64,000 nt of DNA from Trichuris trichiura (lineage: Eukaryota > Nematoda > Enoplea > Trichinellida > Trichuridae), in assembly GCA_037903355.1 (NCBI GenBank), contig JBAJFE010000014.1, forward strand, positions 4,526,001 through 4,590,000, in the 5' to 3' direction. Of the stretch, positions 48,010 to 59,120 are shown piece by piece; the first letter of the stretch is position 1, and each line of letters opens with the position of its first letter. The notes beneath the pieces are model-generated. The model ran no database searches. It had not been told where the DNA came from and was given only the letters and a program-made list of their open reading frames with translations. Made by a program: the position numbers and the translations under genes.

Positions 48010-49560
48010 CAGTGGACCTTCCAAAGTTGGCCACCTCTATATGTCGACCACCTCCCTAAGTTGACCGAATTTTGGCCAGTTGGTTGGTCCCACGTTAATA
48101 AGCGCAAGGACAACCTGTATACGTCGACCACCGTAAGTGGGAAGTTAACCGCTTTGGCCGTGACGTGGCACATGGACGCAATGCTAGTTTGCTCTCTGTG
48201 AGTTGATCACCCAACAGACTGGAAAAAACTGGCCAACATAGAGAGGCTGAATAGATTAGTACGTGTACGCGTTTTATTCTGTTGCACAGCATTTACCGGA
48301 GACCTATTAAATGGCGAGGTGCGTAAAAATAACATTGTAAAATCATGCATAAGCTTTTTAGGGGCTACAATGCTTGCTGAAAAAGGTGTCAATTCTAGTC
48401 TGGTGCTTGTTCTTACTACAAACGTAAGCGATAAGGGCGGCCTCAACGCTAGCTATCCCGCTCAGCATCCCTGAGCATTTTTCGGCATTGAAAATGTCTT
48501 TTTCCTTGAAGCCACTGGCGAAATAATGAAACCGCGATGAAGTTTTCCAAGACCTCGACGAGAACTTCGCTAGATTTGCCGCATAAGATTTTCAGAGAAA
48601 TCTTACAACGGAGCTTGAACTTCTCCAGCCATCCGCTTGATGCTCGGAAAGCTGTCAACCTGAATTCCACGGCGAATCTTCTAACAACTTCCTTGCTCAT
48701 TGGGACAGAGATTCGTGCATTAGCTGCTCTCATTTGCTTAAACCAACTTAACACTGCTTCACTGACTTGATCGAAGGATGTTCTCCCCTTTTTCCGCTGC
48801 GCGTCTCTATTTTCCTTTTAATATCTTTCCAAGTACTCACGTTCTGGATGTTGCTAACGGGTCTTGCTGACATGGAACCGTTCCGCTGTCTACCTTTGAC
48901 TGTTGGTTTCGAGAAAGCTAATAAGATGCGGTTTTTCCTTCAGTGCCGACTCTCTCGATTCTTTTCTTTCGGCCATAGTGCATACCGTACCCCGCTTGGT
49001 AGCTATTACTGTGGAAACAGGAATGCCTTTACTCGTCAAGACAAGTTAAGGCCACCTCCCTCATGAATACAGCAAAGCGAATAAAAAGAACTCAGCTGGA
49101 CGCGAACGGTTACAAGGAGGCTCGATTCCTCATATCTCGCGCCCTGCGAGAATGCTGCCGACGCCTAGGTAGGGTGTGTAAATGAGAAAACGCGCATGCC
49201 GGCAAGCATAAAAGAAGCATCGTCAAAGCGACGGAACCGGTTCTGTTGTCTGGACTTTCCAATGCGTGGTAATAAAAAACTTCGCTATATTGAGTAATAG
49301 ATAACACTATCTGGCACTGACGGTTAACAGCTCCTAGCGACTGACCTCCCAAACTGGAGTGGCCAACTTACAGAGAGAAAACTAGCATTGAGTCGATATA
49401 CCACGTCACGGCTAAAGCGGTCAACTTCCCACTTACGATGGTCGGCGTATAGAGGTTGTCCTTGCGCTTATTAACGTGGGACCAACCAACTGGTCAAAAT
49501 TCGGTCAACTTAGGGAGGTGGTCGACGTCATAGAGGTGGCCAACTTTGGAGGTTCCGCTG
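48010..49560 (-). mobile_element. Pogo-type element with ~175-bp inverted terminal repeats
   Basis: 48010-48185 and 49385-49560 are inverted copies (CAGTGGACCTTCCAAAG against CTTTGGAGGTTCCGCTG; AAGTTGACCGAATTTTGG; AGTGGGAAGTTAACCGC). TA lies just outside the right end (49561-49562) and near the left end. It carries a broken transposase on the minus strand and sits in a Tigger element, cutting its transposase short. Confidence 0.78.
48449..48976 (-). pseudogene. Pogo-type transposase, N-terminal remnant
   Basis: Starts MAERKESRESALKEKPHLIS near 48976; after two or three stops the CENP-B-like DNA-binding segment is clear: AVLSWFKQMRAANARISVPM and FRASSGWLEKFKLRCKIS. The DDE domain is missing. 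Confidence 0.7.
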
Positions 49561-49561
49561 T

Positions 49562-50209
49562 ATGTTCTGGGGTGATAGCCCTTTTGGTTCACCGTCTCTT
49601 TGAATTCCTCTGAGAATGTCGAGGCAGCTCCGAGATCAGCCGATGCCGCTCCCCAGTGATCTTTAAGTTCTTGAGGTTGAAGCGCTTCAAGTATTTTGCT
49701 AGCCATCCTTTGCTAGCAGTAAACCCTTTTCTCTTGTCCTCTGCAACAGCGCCAGAAAAGTGCTCTTATAATCTCAGCGCTTTCTCCCGAATAACTTTCC
49801 CGTCGACATGGACATGTTTTCGTGACATGTCCTCTATCCAAAAGCTTAGCGCTTTCTCGGCTTTCACGAGGACTTTGTTGCGAACTTCAGCAGCTCTTTT
49901 CGCCAGTGAAGGGTCGGGATGCACGCTTCCTCGAATCTCAGCTTCCTGCTGTTTTATCGTACGAATGCTGGATTTATTCTTACCGATCTTGCGGCCCACA
50001 TCAGCACCTGACAATCCGCTTTTCAAGAAATGAGGGAATGAGACAGCTGCGCATAGATTGCTAGCACGGGGAACACAATAGAGCAGCAGTGGTGCAGGGT
50101 GGGCTTCGGTTTGTGATTCGTAGAAAACGTCGGAGGTCAACGGACTGATCCGCGTCGCGACTTGGCAGACGGCGTAAAGCTCATTCTGTGTTGTTTCCGC
50201 GAAAGACAC
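49562..50209 (-). pseudogene. Tigger transposase N-terminal remnant
   Basis: Reads DVGRKIGKNKSSIRTIKQQ, EKALSFWIEDMSRKHVHVDG, KVIREKALRL, a stop at about 49765, then KGFTASKGWLAKYLKRFNLK, NLKDHWGAASADLGAAST and FSEEFKETVNQKGYHP, the CENP-B-like helix-turn-helix region of Tigger transposases. The catalytic half is missing. Confidence 0.8.
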
Positions 50210-50347
50210 CGTGGGCGCCGCTGCTACTTCCGGAGGGAACTATGTTGTGAAGACCCTATTGGAGACAAGACTCCACTTGACCTCCTTTGGAGTTTCCGCT
50301 GCTACTTCCAGGAGGAACTATGCTGTCAAGACCCCGAGGGCCGACTG
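49562..50347 (-). mobile_element. Tigger-type element, 5' part, truncated by a pogo insertion
   Basis: The outer end GAGGGCCGACTG at 50336-50347 is a Tigger terminal repeat with TA outside. Internally the minus strand encodes the N-terminus of a TIGD1-like transposase up to about 49562, where the pogo element's repeat begins. Two 40-bp near-copies (GCTGCTACTTCC..AACTATG..AAGACCC at 50217 and 50297) form a subterminal repeat with an 80-bp period. Confidence 0.75.
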
Positions 50348-51045
50348 TATATATCTATAGTTCTGTCTTTGCAATTCAAACGCGCACCCATAACGTTTCT
50401 GTAAATCTCCGGCCTGAAAGAGTCAGTGAAAGGCTTGCTCGAATGCAGAAGTACGTGCTATGACTAAGCTGCTCCAAGAACGCAGACTAAATAAATTACT
50501 CCGTCCAGACTTGCTATTAAAGTATCCATAAAGCGCTGAAAAATTCTAATTGCCATCGCAGTCCCGTACAGTAGGCCAGTCACTCGCCAGGGGCTGAATC
50601 TTGGGCGAAGTCGGAAGGTCGCCAGTTGCACTAAACCGTTAAAGTTTGACCTTAGTCAGTTCAGCGGCAATCGACCACAAAAAGTCAAAGTATCCTGAAA
50701 CAGAAGGTACTCAGGCTTAAATCTGCACTTTGGCGTCTCCAATCGACCCAGTGAGACTGAAATTAGAATTCCAGCTGCCAGCTTGCGCCTACGACGTCTG
50801 GGGCAGGGGGCGCTATCGCAAAAAGCATTGAGAAACTATGGTCTATGTTACTGATTCTCATGGGGACAATTTCAGGTTCCAGGGAATGGCGAACACCGGA
50901 AAGAAGTTTACTAGTTAAAGGTAGAACTTGGTGCAACTGTAGCCAGAACCCATATTTTGCTTAGCCGTTACCGGGCTCATTAAAGAAACTCTTCGCATAG
51001 GATTTGTTTTCAGGCATAATCAGCTTGTGCTCTTTCGAATCGGTG

Positions 51046-54000
51046 ATGAAGACTAACGCTGAAGTTACCAATGCCGGTGTGCAATTGCTGGACAGGTCGC
51101 TTCCGTTGAAAGACCGTTTTCGTGCTCTTTTCCTTCTCCGGAACATAAATGGCAAGGACAGCATCGATTGGATAGTTAAAGCTTTTGACGATTCGTCTGA
51201 CCTTCTTAAACACGAGCTTGCTTATTGCCTCGGTCAGATGAGGAATGTTTATGCGCTTAATGCTCTGATCGAAGTGCTTTCTGATGATAGTCAAGCGGCA
51301 ATAGTCAGACATGAAGCAGGTACAGAATAATTGCTTCCACTCATTTTTCTTAGTTGTCTCATTGCAGCCGAAGCTATTGGAGCAATTGGCGATCCGTTAG
51401 GAAGCAAAGTCCTGGAAAAATACGTAAAGTCTCCTATTTCTGAGGTCTCCAAGATTCAGTGTTCAAAGAACCCGTTTAATTACTTCCTTTCAGTTAGCAG
51501 AGACCTGTCAGTTGGCAGTGAAACGGATTGCTTGGTTAAATGACGCTGATAAGAACGATTGCTTTCTGCAAGGTCGATTTGCTTCAATAGGTTAGTCCTG
51601 ATTCTGGATCTATAAGGGTGTTTTGATTCAGAAGGAATGCCCCGTCACAATACACCCAAAACCCACTGGAGGGCTGATTAGTCGAGTTTACAGCAGGGGT
51701 GAATAGTTTCTTAATTCTTTGTTTAACGTGTTTGCGGTTGAAACATACAGGAGCTGATGCCTTACAGAGAATGAATGCGCGAGGAGTTATTAGAAAAAAT
51801 ACAGAGTACAGTAGTATTTGGATTTCGGAGCTTTAGGAATGCTGCCAGCGTTCATCGAACGCTAACGACGAAGCTCTAAAACCAATGTAACACTATGCAT
51901 TATACTTTTTCCTGAATACTGCTTCGTCAAGCCATAAGATTTCTTAAGCACCTGCCTCGACCTTTTTTGCAGAAGTGTTTCAAGGAATTTATCTCTGTGG
52001 TCGTAATCTTGTTCTAGGAGGCCGTATGATAAACAAGCGCTGTAGGGCTTGAAACGATTTCCTTGGAAGGTATGGCGAATAACCCTTCGCTCATTCCTAG
52101 TTCAGCAAAGAATGTGCGAAAATTTTCATTCTGGTGTACGTGGGAACAGCTAAAATCATCTTTCTTTCTTCAAACTCACAACGGTTTTGTGTAATATCGC
52201 GCGGTGATTTTTTAACGTATATTTCCTCAGAACTTCGATGATATTCTTGGTAGTCTTGATGATTGACGGCTTAGCCAAAAAACTCTTACGTTTCCTACCT
52301 CTGCGTAACAGCGAAAAGTGTAACTACGCTTTACCTCGTGGCCAACACACGTTAGACTCCTCTTCATAAGAAAAATGATGGCATAGTATTTCGGTGTACC
52401 TTGTCTCCATCAGCGTAATAAGGAGGGCCGTTCTATTAACGGTAACGGCTTAAAGAGCATTGGCTCCTCGAATCGTAGCTCTGATGTGATTTAATTGTTC
52501 GAATGTTATCTGTGTAAGAAACAAACCAAAAAAAAGCAGAAAAAGAGAAATGCAATGAATGAAAGAGCCACAAGAATTTAGAAATAAATAAAAGACGATT
52601 ATGTAAGGAGAAACGAAATAGTATGATAAAATTAAAAGTATTCATAGTCAAGCCAAGATTTGAAGGCAACCTAAATGTAACTAGAGATAATAGGGAAACG
52701 ACAAATAATATATTGATAACATGTTTTCAACTTTAGTTGAGATCGTTCAGTATAATTACATGTATGGTCTGGAAAGTCCGTAACTTTTAGGACTTCTCAT
52801 GCCCGCTCTTCAACCATGAGTTCTGAATGTAGCAGTTAGCACGCTGGTATGTGTATCGGCAGGATTTAGTCCAAGACATGGTTTGTTAATAGTTTGAAGT
52901 CTGTTTTGGCTGGGACAATCGGTTGCATGCCTTCAGCTAAAGTTTATCCATGCATGTGCCACCATGCTTTCTGTTAGTACAGTTACATTCAAAGGTCACC
53001 GCAAAAGAACAAGACATTGGAAGTCTGAAAATTACGTTCTCAAATTAAAAGTTTAATTCTCGAACGGTTTTGAGGTTTCATTATGGTGTAAAACATTTTG
53101 CTAAGAACCGTTACAGAGATTGAATATATCGCAAAGTGTTTCTAAAGTAAATTGAGTACATCTGTACCTCAGTTACTCGAACTGAATGGAAGCAGGGATC
53201 GTCCTTATAATCGAACAACCGTTGAAGTCGTTTGAGTTTTTATTCTGCGTCTGTTTAGCATGAGCTTTACTTCTTTAGGATAACATCAAGTTTTGGTCTT
53301 CTGAAATTTTCGCAGAATTTTCAACCCGTTGTTTAATTAACGTTTATTGCAAAAACGTTTTCTACGGAGCTCTTGGGTCTACTCATGACCCGTTATCTGC
53401 GTAATTCCGCCGCCTGTTGGGTCGGTCTTTATGGTTGCAAGCCGCTCCATCCGACCAGGTCTCTGCTGAAATTGGTCGGATGGAACAGGTTGCAATCATA
53501 AAGACCGAGCCGACGGGCGGCGCAGTTACGCTGATGACGGGTCATGTGTAGACCTGAAAGCTCCGTAAAGAACGTTTTTGCAGTAAACGCTAAACAACGG
53601 GTTGAAACTTCCACGAAAAATTTTTTAGAAGAACAAATTTAAAAACCCGTTAAAGGTCAAGTTTTAAACAATTCGCTAGTCGTCAACATTAACATCGGGC
53701 TTAAATGATGAAGCAGTCAGTCATAGGGATACAAGAACTAAGCTTTGGGTAATTTTGTGGTCGCGCAATAGTGCATCAAATCAGCGTCCGTAGTGAAACA
53801 TGCCGCGCATTATTCGAGTAACGAACAACCAAAGATCCTACATCGAAGAAGCAATTACCAAACGGCAAATATTATTTGCTGTTTCCAGTCAAAATTAACA
53901 TTCCACTAATCGGAAGGGAATGTGAGCAACGTTCAGACAAGCACACGGTGTCGCTTACCTTGAAAAAGAAATGAAAATATTTGACATTTTGAATATCCAA

Positions 54001-55478
54001 AATATTGTTTAGAAGTGTTGTTTTCACTAAATATTGCGAGACCAGATCATAACTGATTCAAAAGCTCTGAATGTTTTTGTTCTTGTTAAATCGGCCCGTC
54101 TTGGGTTACTATTCGAAGACTTATATGCTTGATGCAAAGCGTTCTCTGTTCAAGAGGCAGTCATTGTAAACTAATTTTTCTCACACCAATAAACTGACGA
54201 TGCAACACCTATTGACTTAAGCTGAAAACGAAGTCTAAGTCCTGAAAGCTTCGGAACCCCTTATTACATTTTATGTCATTAAAACGGACCAATCGTGATG
54301 TTTTTGGTGAGAATACGCAGAATGATAGTTTTGGGATGACTATACTGTCAGCATACTGCTCTTTCTCCTTGAAAGAATTTTTATGTATCATTCGCTAAGA
54401 ATCACTTGAGTGCAGTAGCTGCGATAGTGCGAAGTCGATGTGCTAACTAAAACAGTACCTAATTAATTAATGAATTGGTAGCAGATACTCCACGTATAAG
54501 CTCAGTAAAGGGATGATTAACATGCTCAACAAGGCAGGTAAAGCTGCATCACGCCAATCAGAGCTGCTCGCAATTTAATGCGCGCAAATATAGTTTCTGC
54601 TGAATTATCCATTTGTGTACATTTTCTGACCGCATATGGCCTCACGTAGCTGAAAGCACGACTTCCTGTCTATGTCCTTTGCTTTTCTAAATGTAGAAAT
54701 TGGCAAGGATCGTGTGGATATGTTGTGTATATATCATAACATGAAAGTGCATTTGGTTACCTAAACTTTCAGTTCTTAATAGTTTCTGCGTTGACGATGG
54801 AAGGGAAAACAAGTTATGCAAGTTCTCTTTGATCATTTATGTCAAGAATGATTGAGAAACTAAGAGCACTTTTACCGCTATCAATGCATATGATCTGTCC
54901 ATAAATCGAGTTGACTTAAGTGAAATGTTGCCGCGTTTCCTTCCTTCTTCGCCTAAAGGGACATGTTTAGACCCAGCGCCTCCTTTTCCATGTGAGGACA
55001 GTCCTACTTCATTGAAAGCAATGGAGGAACTTTTCTTGGATGAAGAAGCGCAGCTGTGGGACCGCTATCGCGCAATGTTTTCTTTGAGAAATATGGCTAC
55101 AGAAAGTGCGGTATCCTCATTAGCGAAAGGTTGCAAGTACAAATTGCTTCCGAATGGTGGATTAACTTCTCTTTAGGTTTATTCTGCCAGAAAAGCGCTC
55201 TTTTCCGTCATGAAGTCGCATTTGTATTGGGTCAGTTGTGCTCACCTGTAGCTGTTCAGTGCCTTCAAAAAGTCCTTGCGAACACGAAAGAATCTGGTAT
55301 GGTTCGCCACGAATGTGCCGAAGCGCTGGGTTCCATTGCCACTGAAGAATGCAGACAAACCCTACGACGCTTTTTATATGATCCGGAGCCTCTGGTCAGC
55401 GAAAGCTGTGAAATAGCTCTTGACATTTGCGACTACATGGAAGGGTCTGATTTTCAGTACGCTTCAGCACATTCATGA
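51046..55478 (+). CDS. DOHH: Deoxyhypusine hydroxylase (DOHH)
   Basis: Five exons: 51046-51319, 51368-51444, 51494-51590, 54959-55129, 55177-55478; all joins are GT..AG and in frame. DOHH is the cytosolic di-iron HEAT-repeat enzyme that hydroxylates deoxyhypusine on eIF5A, completing hypusine. Seen in order: FRALFLLRNINGKDSIDWIV, LLKHELAYCLGQM (iron-binding His-Glu), IVRHEAAEAIGAIGDP (His-Glu), AETCQLAVKRIAWL, VDPAPP-like linker (LDPAPPFP), DRYRAMFSLRN, SALFRHEVAFVLGQL (His-Glu), MVRHECAEALGSIA (His-Glu), then DYMEGSDFQYA matching the family end. All four HE pairs are intact. The third intron is 3.37 kb, against about 47-50 bp for the others, and holds a hairpin element with a ribozyme-like core. 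A TTTTCAG acceptor at 51013 suggests a leader exon or trans-splice site before the ATG. Confidence 0.92.
53295..53656 (+). mobile_element. Hairpin element with hammerhead-like core, in DOHH intron 3
   Basis: About 170-bp arms meet near 53463 (TTTCAACCCGTTGTTTA against AACAACGGGTTGAAA; GGTCGGTCTTTATGGTTGCA against TGCAATCATAAAGACCGAGC). The same 9 bases TCAAGTTTT flank it at 53286-53294 and 53657-53665, a likely target-site duplication. A short one-sided tail (AAATTTAAAAACCCGTTAAA) follows the right arm. The right arm holds an intact core; the matching left-arm core is mutated. Confidence 0.8.
53531..53559 (+). ncRNA. Hammerhead-ribozyme-like core (DOHH intron)
   Basis: CTGATGA, C, GGGTC, loop ATGTGTA, GACCT, GAAA, then GCTCC. 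N7 is T, the canonical base. The GGAGCT at 53376-53381 could pair with AGCTCC as stem III. On the sense strand of DOHH, so it would be carried by the pre-mRNA. Extra C after A9; activity untested. Confidence 0.5.
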
Positions 55479-56860
55479 ATTTCTACATGTTGCACTTTTT
55501 GTTCAAAGATAGATTCTTTGTGATGGCCTGATAAACTTGCATGTATGTCTATGACAGCTGGAGAAAAGCCTGTTGGAAGGTTGCGCCTTCGCAGTCAAGC
55601 ATGATCAAAGGGTTGTAGGAGAGACGGGCGAGGTTAGCGAGAAGGTTTTAAATAGGGAGCGTCTAAAAACTTCCCAGACGTCGTCTCTCCCACAGTCTCA
55701 GATTAACGATAATAAAGGGGTCACAGAGTGGCCATCAGTGGACACTATCCGTCATCGTTAATCCTGCTTTTGTTGGAGACCGACGTCCATTAACATCTCT
55801 GCTCTGTTCCTTGTGACAGGTGTCTGGCGTACAAACTCCACAAAACCGTTGGTGTCAGAGTCTATAATCAATGAAAACAAACTATAACTAGTAGGTGGCT
55901 ATATTCTTGATCATATAAATTGATTGTTTTATCGATCATTTCTTTGGTGATCCCAGTAAACACTGCCTGAAAAAAAAGTTCGGTTAATTTCCTAACACCA
56001 TGCACGGGCAATATTTACGGGGATCGTGAAAGACCGATCGAGAGTGATCGACATATGTAACTAAGGATTCTTACAGTGAGAAGTATTCCACTTGCGACAA
56101 AGTTAATAAAACAACGAACATCCAGTGAGCCTTATCGACCAGGTTATCACTGACAGAGTTAACCATGTACGTAAGCAAACCCACTTCTAAACCTGCACTC
56201 TTAACACCTTTTTCAAGAGTTTTACCATGCAGGATTTTGAGAACCAATCCAAACTTTAAGCAGAATATTAAATTTCAGTGTTTTGCAAAAGTTCCCCCTA
56301 CATATGATCTCGCTTCAGAAACGGCAAGGCTATTGTACCAGTCGACAAGAAACCGGTGGCCATTTATGAAGTTAAATGTGAGTGCTCTCACATTTCTGTG
56401 TCTTTACTGAAATGCCCGTTTTTTTTCTACTTGCGCTTTTTCTCTGCCAAAGTACGGTCAGTGGGGTCTGCTAACCACGAAAAATTCATGTGAAACAGTA
56501 GAGTTCCTCATGCTTTTTTACATTTTTATTGGGCCCCAAAATTGGCCAGAAACGTCTCTCCTTATGTGCATAAATTTTGATAAACTCCGCAAATAGTGCT
56601 TATTTTATTGTACGGAATGATGAGATGTAATAGACTATTTGGTAGATGAGTTGTTATTGTAATCCATTAATGGGAAATCTGATTTTAATTGTTTCGTGGT
56701 TCGCCTTCACTCTTCAGATCCTGGAAATCCCCTGAAAGGTTTCCAGTGCGTTCAACGGCAAACGGCATATTAACGAAGCCGCATTGCTCAAGCCCACGCT
56801 GTGCAGAGGTTGGCTGTAAAGTATCTCAAGTGACTTTGCCCACGCACAAATCCTGCTGGC
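55479..56860. other. Intergenic, no gene seen
   Basis: Contains the DOHH 3'UTR, then AT-rich sequence with short frames and no domains. Confidence 0.4.
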
Positions 56861-56868
56861 CTTGAGAA

Positions 56869-57070
56869 AGTAACGAAAATTCACGGTGTCACCGTGAATT
56901 TTCGTTACTTCATAGCCCTATATGTTAACACCGCTGAAGACGGGTCTCGTTTAACCCGAAAGCTCCGGAATAATAAAAATAAAAATATTATCAACGGGAC
57001 AAACTTTCCGTAAAAGAAACTCGACGTGAAACTATACGGTCCCGTACCAAGAAGTTACGTTTACAAAAAG
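56869..57070 (+). mobile_element. Hairpin-family element with hammerhead-like core and tail
   Basis: It starts with a perfect 20-bp inverted repeat around one base (56869-56888 and 56890-56909), then a CTGANGA..GAAA core, AATAATAAAAATAAAAATA, and ends with CCCGTACCAAGAAGTTACG, which matches the tail of the 20.4-kb element (CCCGTACCAAAACATCAC). One long arm appears to be missing. Confidence 0.6.
56934..56961 (+). ncRNA. Hammerhead-ribozyme-like core
   Basis: CTGAAGA, C, GGGT, loop CTCGTTTA, ACCC, GAAA, then GCTCCGG. N7 is A. Stem II has four clean pairs. The same extra C follows A9. Confidence 0.45.
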
Positions 57071-57644
57071 AGAACCGGTTTATGCAAAAAACGGCAAGAG
57101 AGCGAATGATTTACTGGTAAAGACGGAACGGGTGTTGATGTAAAACCTATATTGTTCATTTTAAACTTTACTATAAACTCTTGCAGTGTAAACAAAATTC
57201 CATGTACACTCCATTGTCAAAGTTCCTCCATTCTTGCCAGCGAAACTATCGCTTGGTTCAAAAAAAGCTTGCGCTTCGAGCAACACCAGTATAACTAAAT
57301 GTAGGTAGAGCTGTAAATGTTTTCGTCCTCGAAAAACTTGCGCAACGGCTAGCCGTTTTTATTTTCAACAATGATAGAATTTGCGGGATGCAGTTTATCT
57401 AGTCGTCCGTTTAAAATAACCGCCTTCTCACCGACTACACAATTATGTTCGGTTCTCCATTCTTTTAACGAATATGTGAAGCATAGTAGTCAGGTCGAAG
57501 TCGAGTCGACATTGTACTTTCAGTTATTACCACCACGATAAACCACTTTTTTATTCTATACAGTTAATACATACAACGAGTAAATGCTCTTAGCGTCGCA
57601 ACTTAAGTCAAACTGACTGAACGAATAACAACCACGGTAATAGT
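57071..57644. other. Intergenic, downstream of DDX42
   Basis: No gene seen; it contains the DDX42 3'UTR on the minus strand. Confidence 0.4.
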
Positions 57645-58426
57645 TTACTCCCATCTGGACTTTTTACAGACAGAACTTGGAGCAGGCGAGCCTTCGGCTG
57701 AAGGTGACTCGGATGGTGGTTGGATGTGTGCCAATCGAAACGCTTCTATTCTTTTTTTCCACTCAGGAGTAGGATCAGTTGCAACATGTGCTTTGTTATC
57801 CCATGCGGTATCTGCACTTGCCTGCTTGAAGGTATTCAGGTAGGAAGACTATAAGAGCAATTTTAGACTAGTTAAGGACAAGGGCGTAAACGCACAGCGT
57901 AAGCAGACTTAATAGCAGCCAAACGACTAGATCCTGACGACGTCGCAGTGTTAGAACTTGCGACGAGGCCATGCGTTGGTTCATCACTCAAACGTTGCGC
58001 TAAGAAGGCAAGAGTTTGAAAATTGATGTACAGTTAAGATGCAGCTACCATCTTTTCTTTTTTCGGTGTATCCCAAACCGAAGCCTCCAATACCAGGTCG
58101 TTTTGCTTTTTCCTTCTTAAAACGCGTTTTTCGGAACCACGTGCTTTGCATTGCCAAGTCCAAAAGCGCTTTTGGGACGTTCTGATTGACAGCTTCCAAA
58201 CTTCTTACCAAGTGACCTGCAAATTCTTTGTCCTTCTCCGTAACAAGTGTATACGCAGATCCTTTTTCTCCTGAAATCAGCCTTGATGCAAAAGTATGGC
58301 AACAGTTCCGCCCGGCTATCTTACCAGCTCTTCCTGTGCGACCTATTCGGTGGACGTGTGTGTCAGCGTCACGAGCAACGTCGTAATTGACCACTGTTTT
58401 TATAGAAGGTATATCCAGACCACGTG
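57645..58426 (-). CDS. DDX42: DDX42 DEAD-box RNA helicase, 3' exons only
   Basis: Exons on the minus strand: 58325-58426 (start uncertain), 58049-58270, 57896-57999, 57645-57848; introns 49-54 bp. DDX42 is a nuclear helicase tied to U2 snRNP and pre-mRNA splicing. Seen: [20 protein letters not shown], motif [12 protein letters not shown], then [73 protein letters not shown] and the terminal KKSRWE, which match DDX42 rather than other DEAD proteins. Upstream of RGLDIP the motif V residues (normally TDVAA) are replaced by unrelated NVILSMLEA. The exon probably begins at an acceptor-like GCTTGAAG (58426), but no further helicase exon is seen to 64 kb. It may be a truncated copy, or the gene continues beyond a large insertion. 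Confidence 0.8.
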
Positions 58427-58436
58427 CTTCAAGCAT

Positions 58437-59120
58437 AGATAGAATGACGTTATGTCCAATATCATGAAACTTTACACTAGACGCTCACCACGGAACGAGG
58501 AGGGTCCCGAAAGCTATTCCTAATTCAATAAAAGTGACTCTACTGCACATAAACGAAACAGTGGAGTTTCGAATTGCTTTAAATGGTTACACATGTACGC
58601 CCCGCTTTAAGGCTCATGGAATCAAGTTGTTCGTAAAGCAAAACTGCAAAAAGTGTGGAAGCAGTCCCTATTATTTAACACAGCAAACCGGTCTGATCAG
58701 ATGGACCCAGGTCAGGAACATAGCAATTCAACAGTGCAAAGTATTGACAATGACGCATCCTATCATATTGATATTGGAAATTTCGCTACTTTGTTTTCTT
58801 TCTTTTTCAATGAAATCCATTTCCAGGCAAAATGGAACGCACCTGTAAGTTTTCCTTGGCTTTTTTGCTTCCTTAAACCCGTACGGCTAATGCACGCAGT
58901 GATCGAAGACAAAAGGAAGCTGAAAGCCCACCTGCTCAGAACTATAGGAGCTTGATGCTGAATGCAACTCCTCTGACACTTGATCTGTAGGAGCAAGTGT
59001 CGCTTTCAAGCAGATTTAATGATAAGACAAAGACCGTGCAAAGCAAACCATAAAGGCTATTGTGTCCTTTTGCCTTCCTCATAACAGCGAGTAACAGTTA
59101 CCAGGAAAATACCACTGAGC
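58437..59120. other. Repeat-derived region upstream of the DDX42 exons
   Basis: GGGTCCCGAAAGCTATTCC at 58493-58511 is the half-core of the hairpin family. The rest may be the 5' part of the hAT element, but neither a terminal repeat nor a BED finger is clear. Confidence 0.4.
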
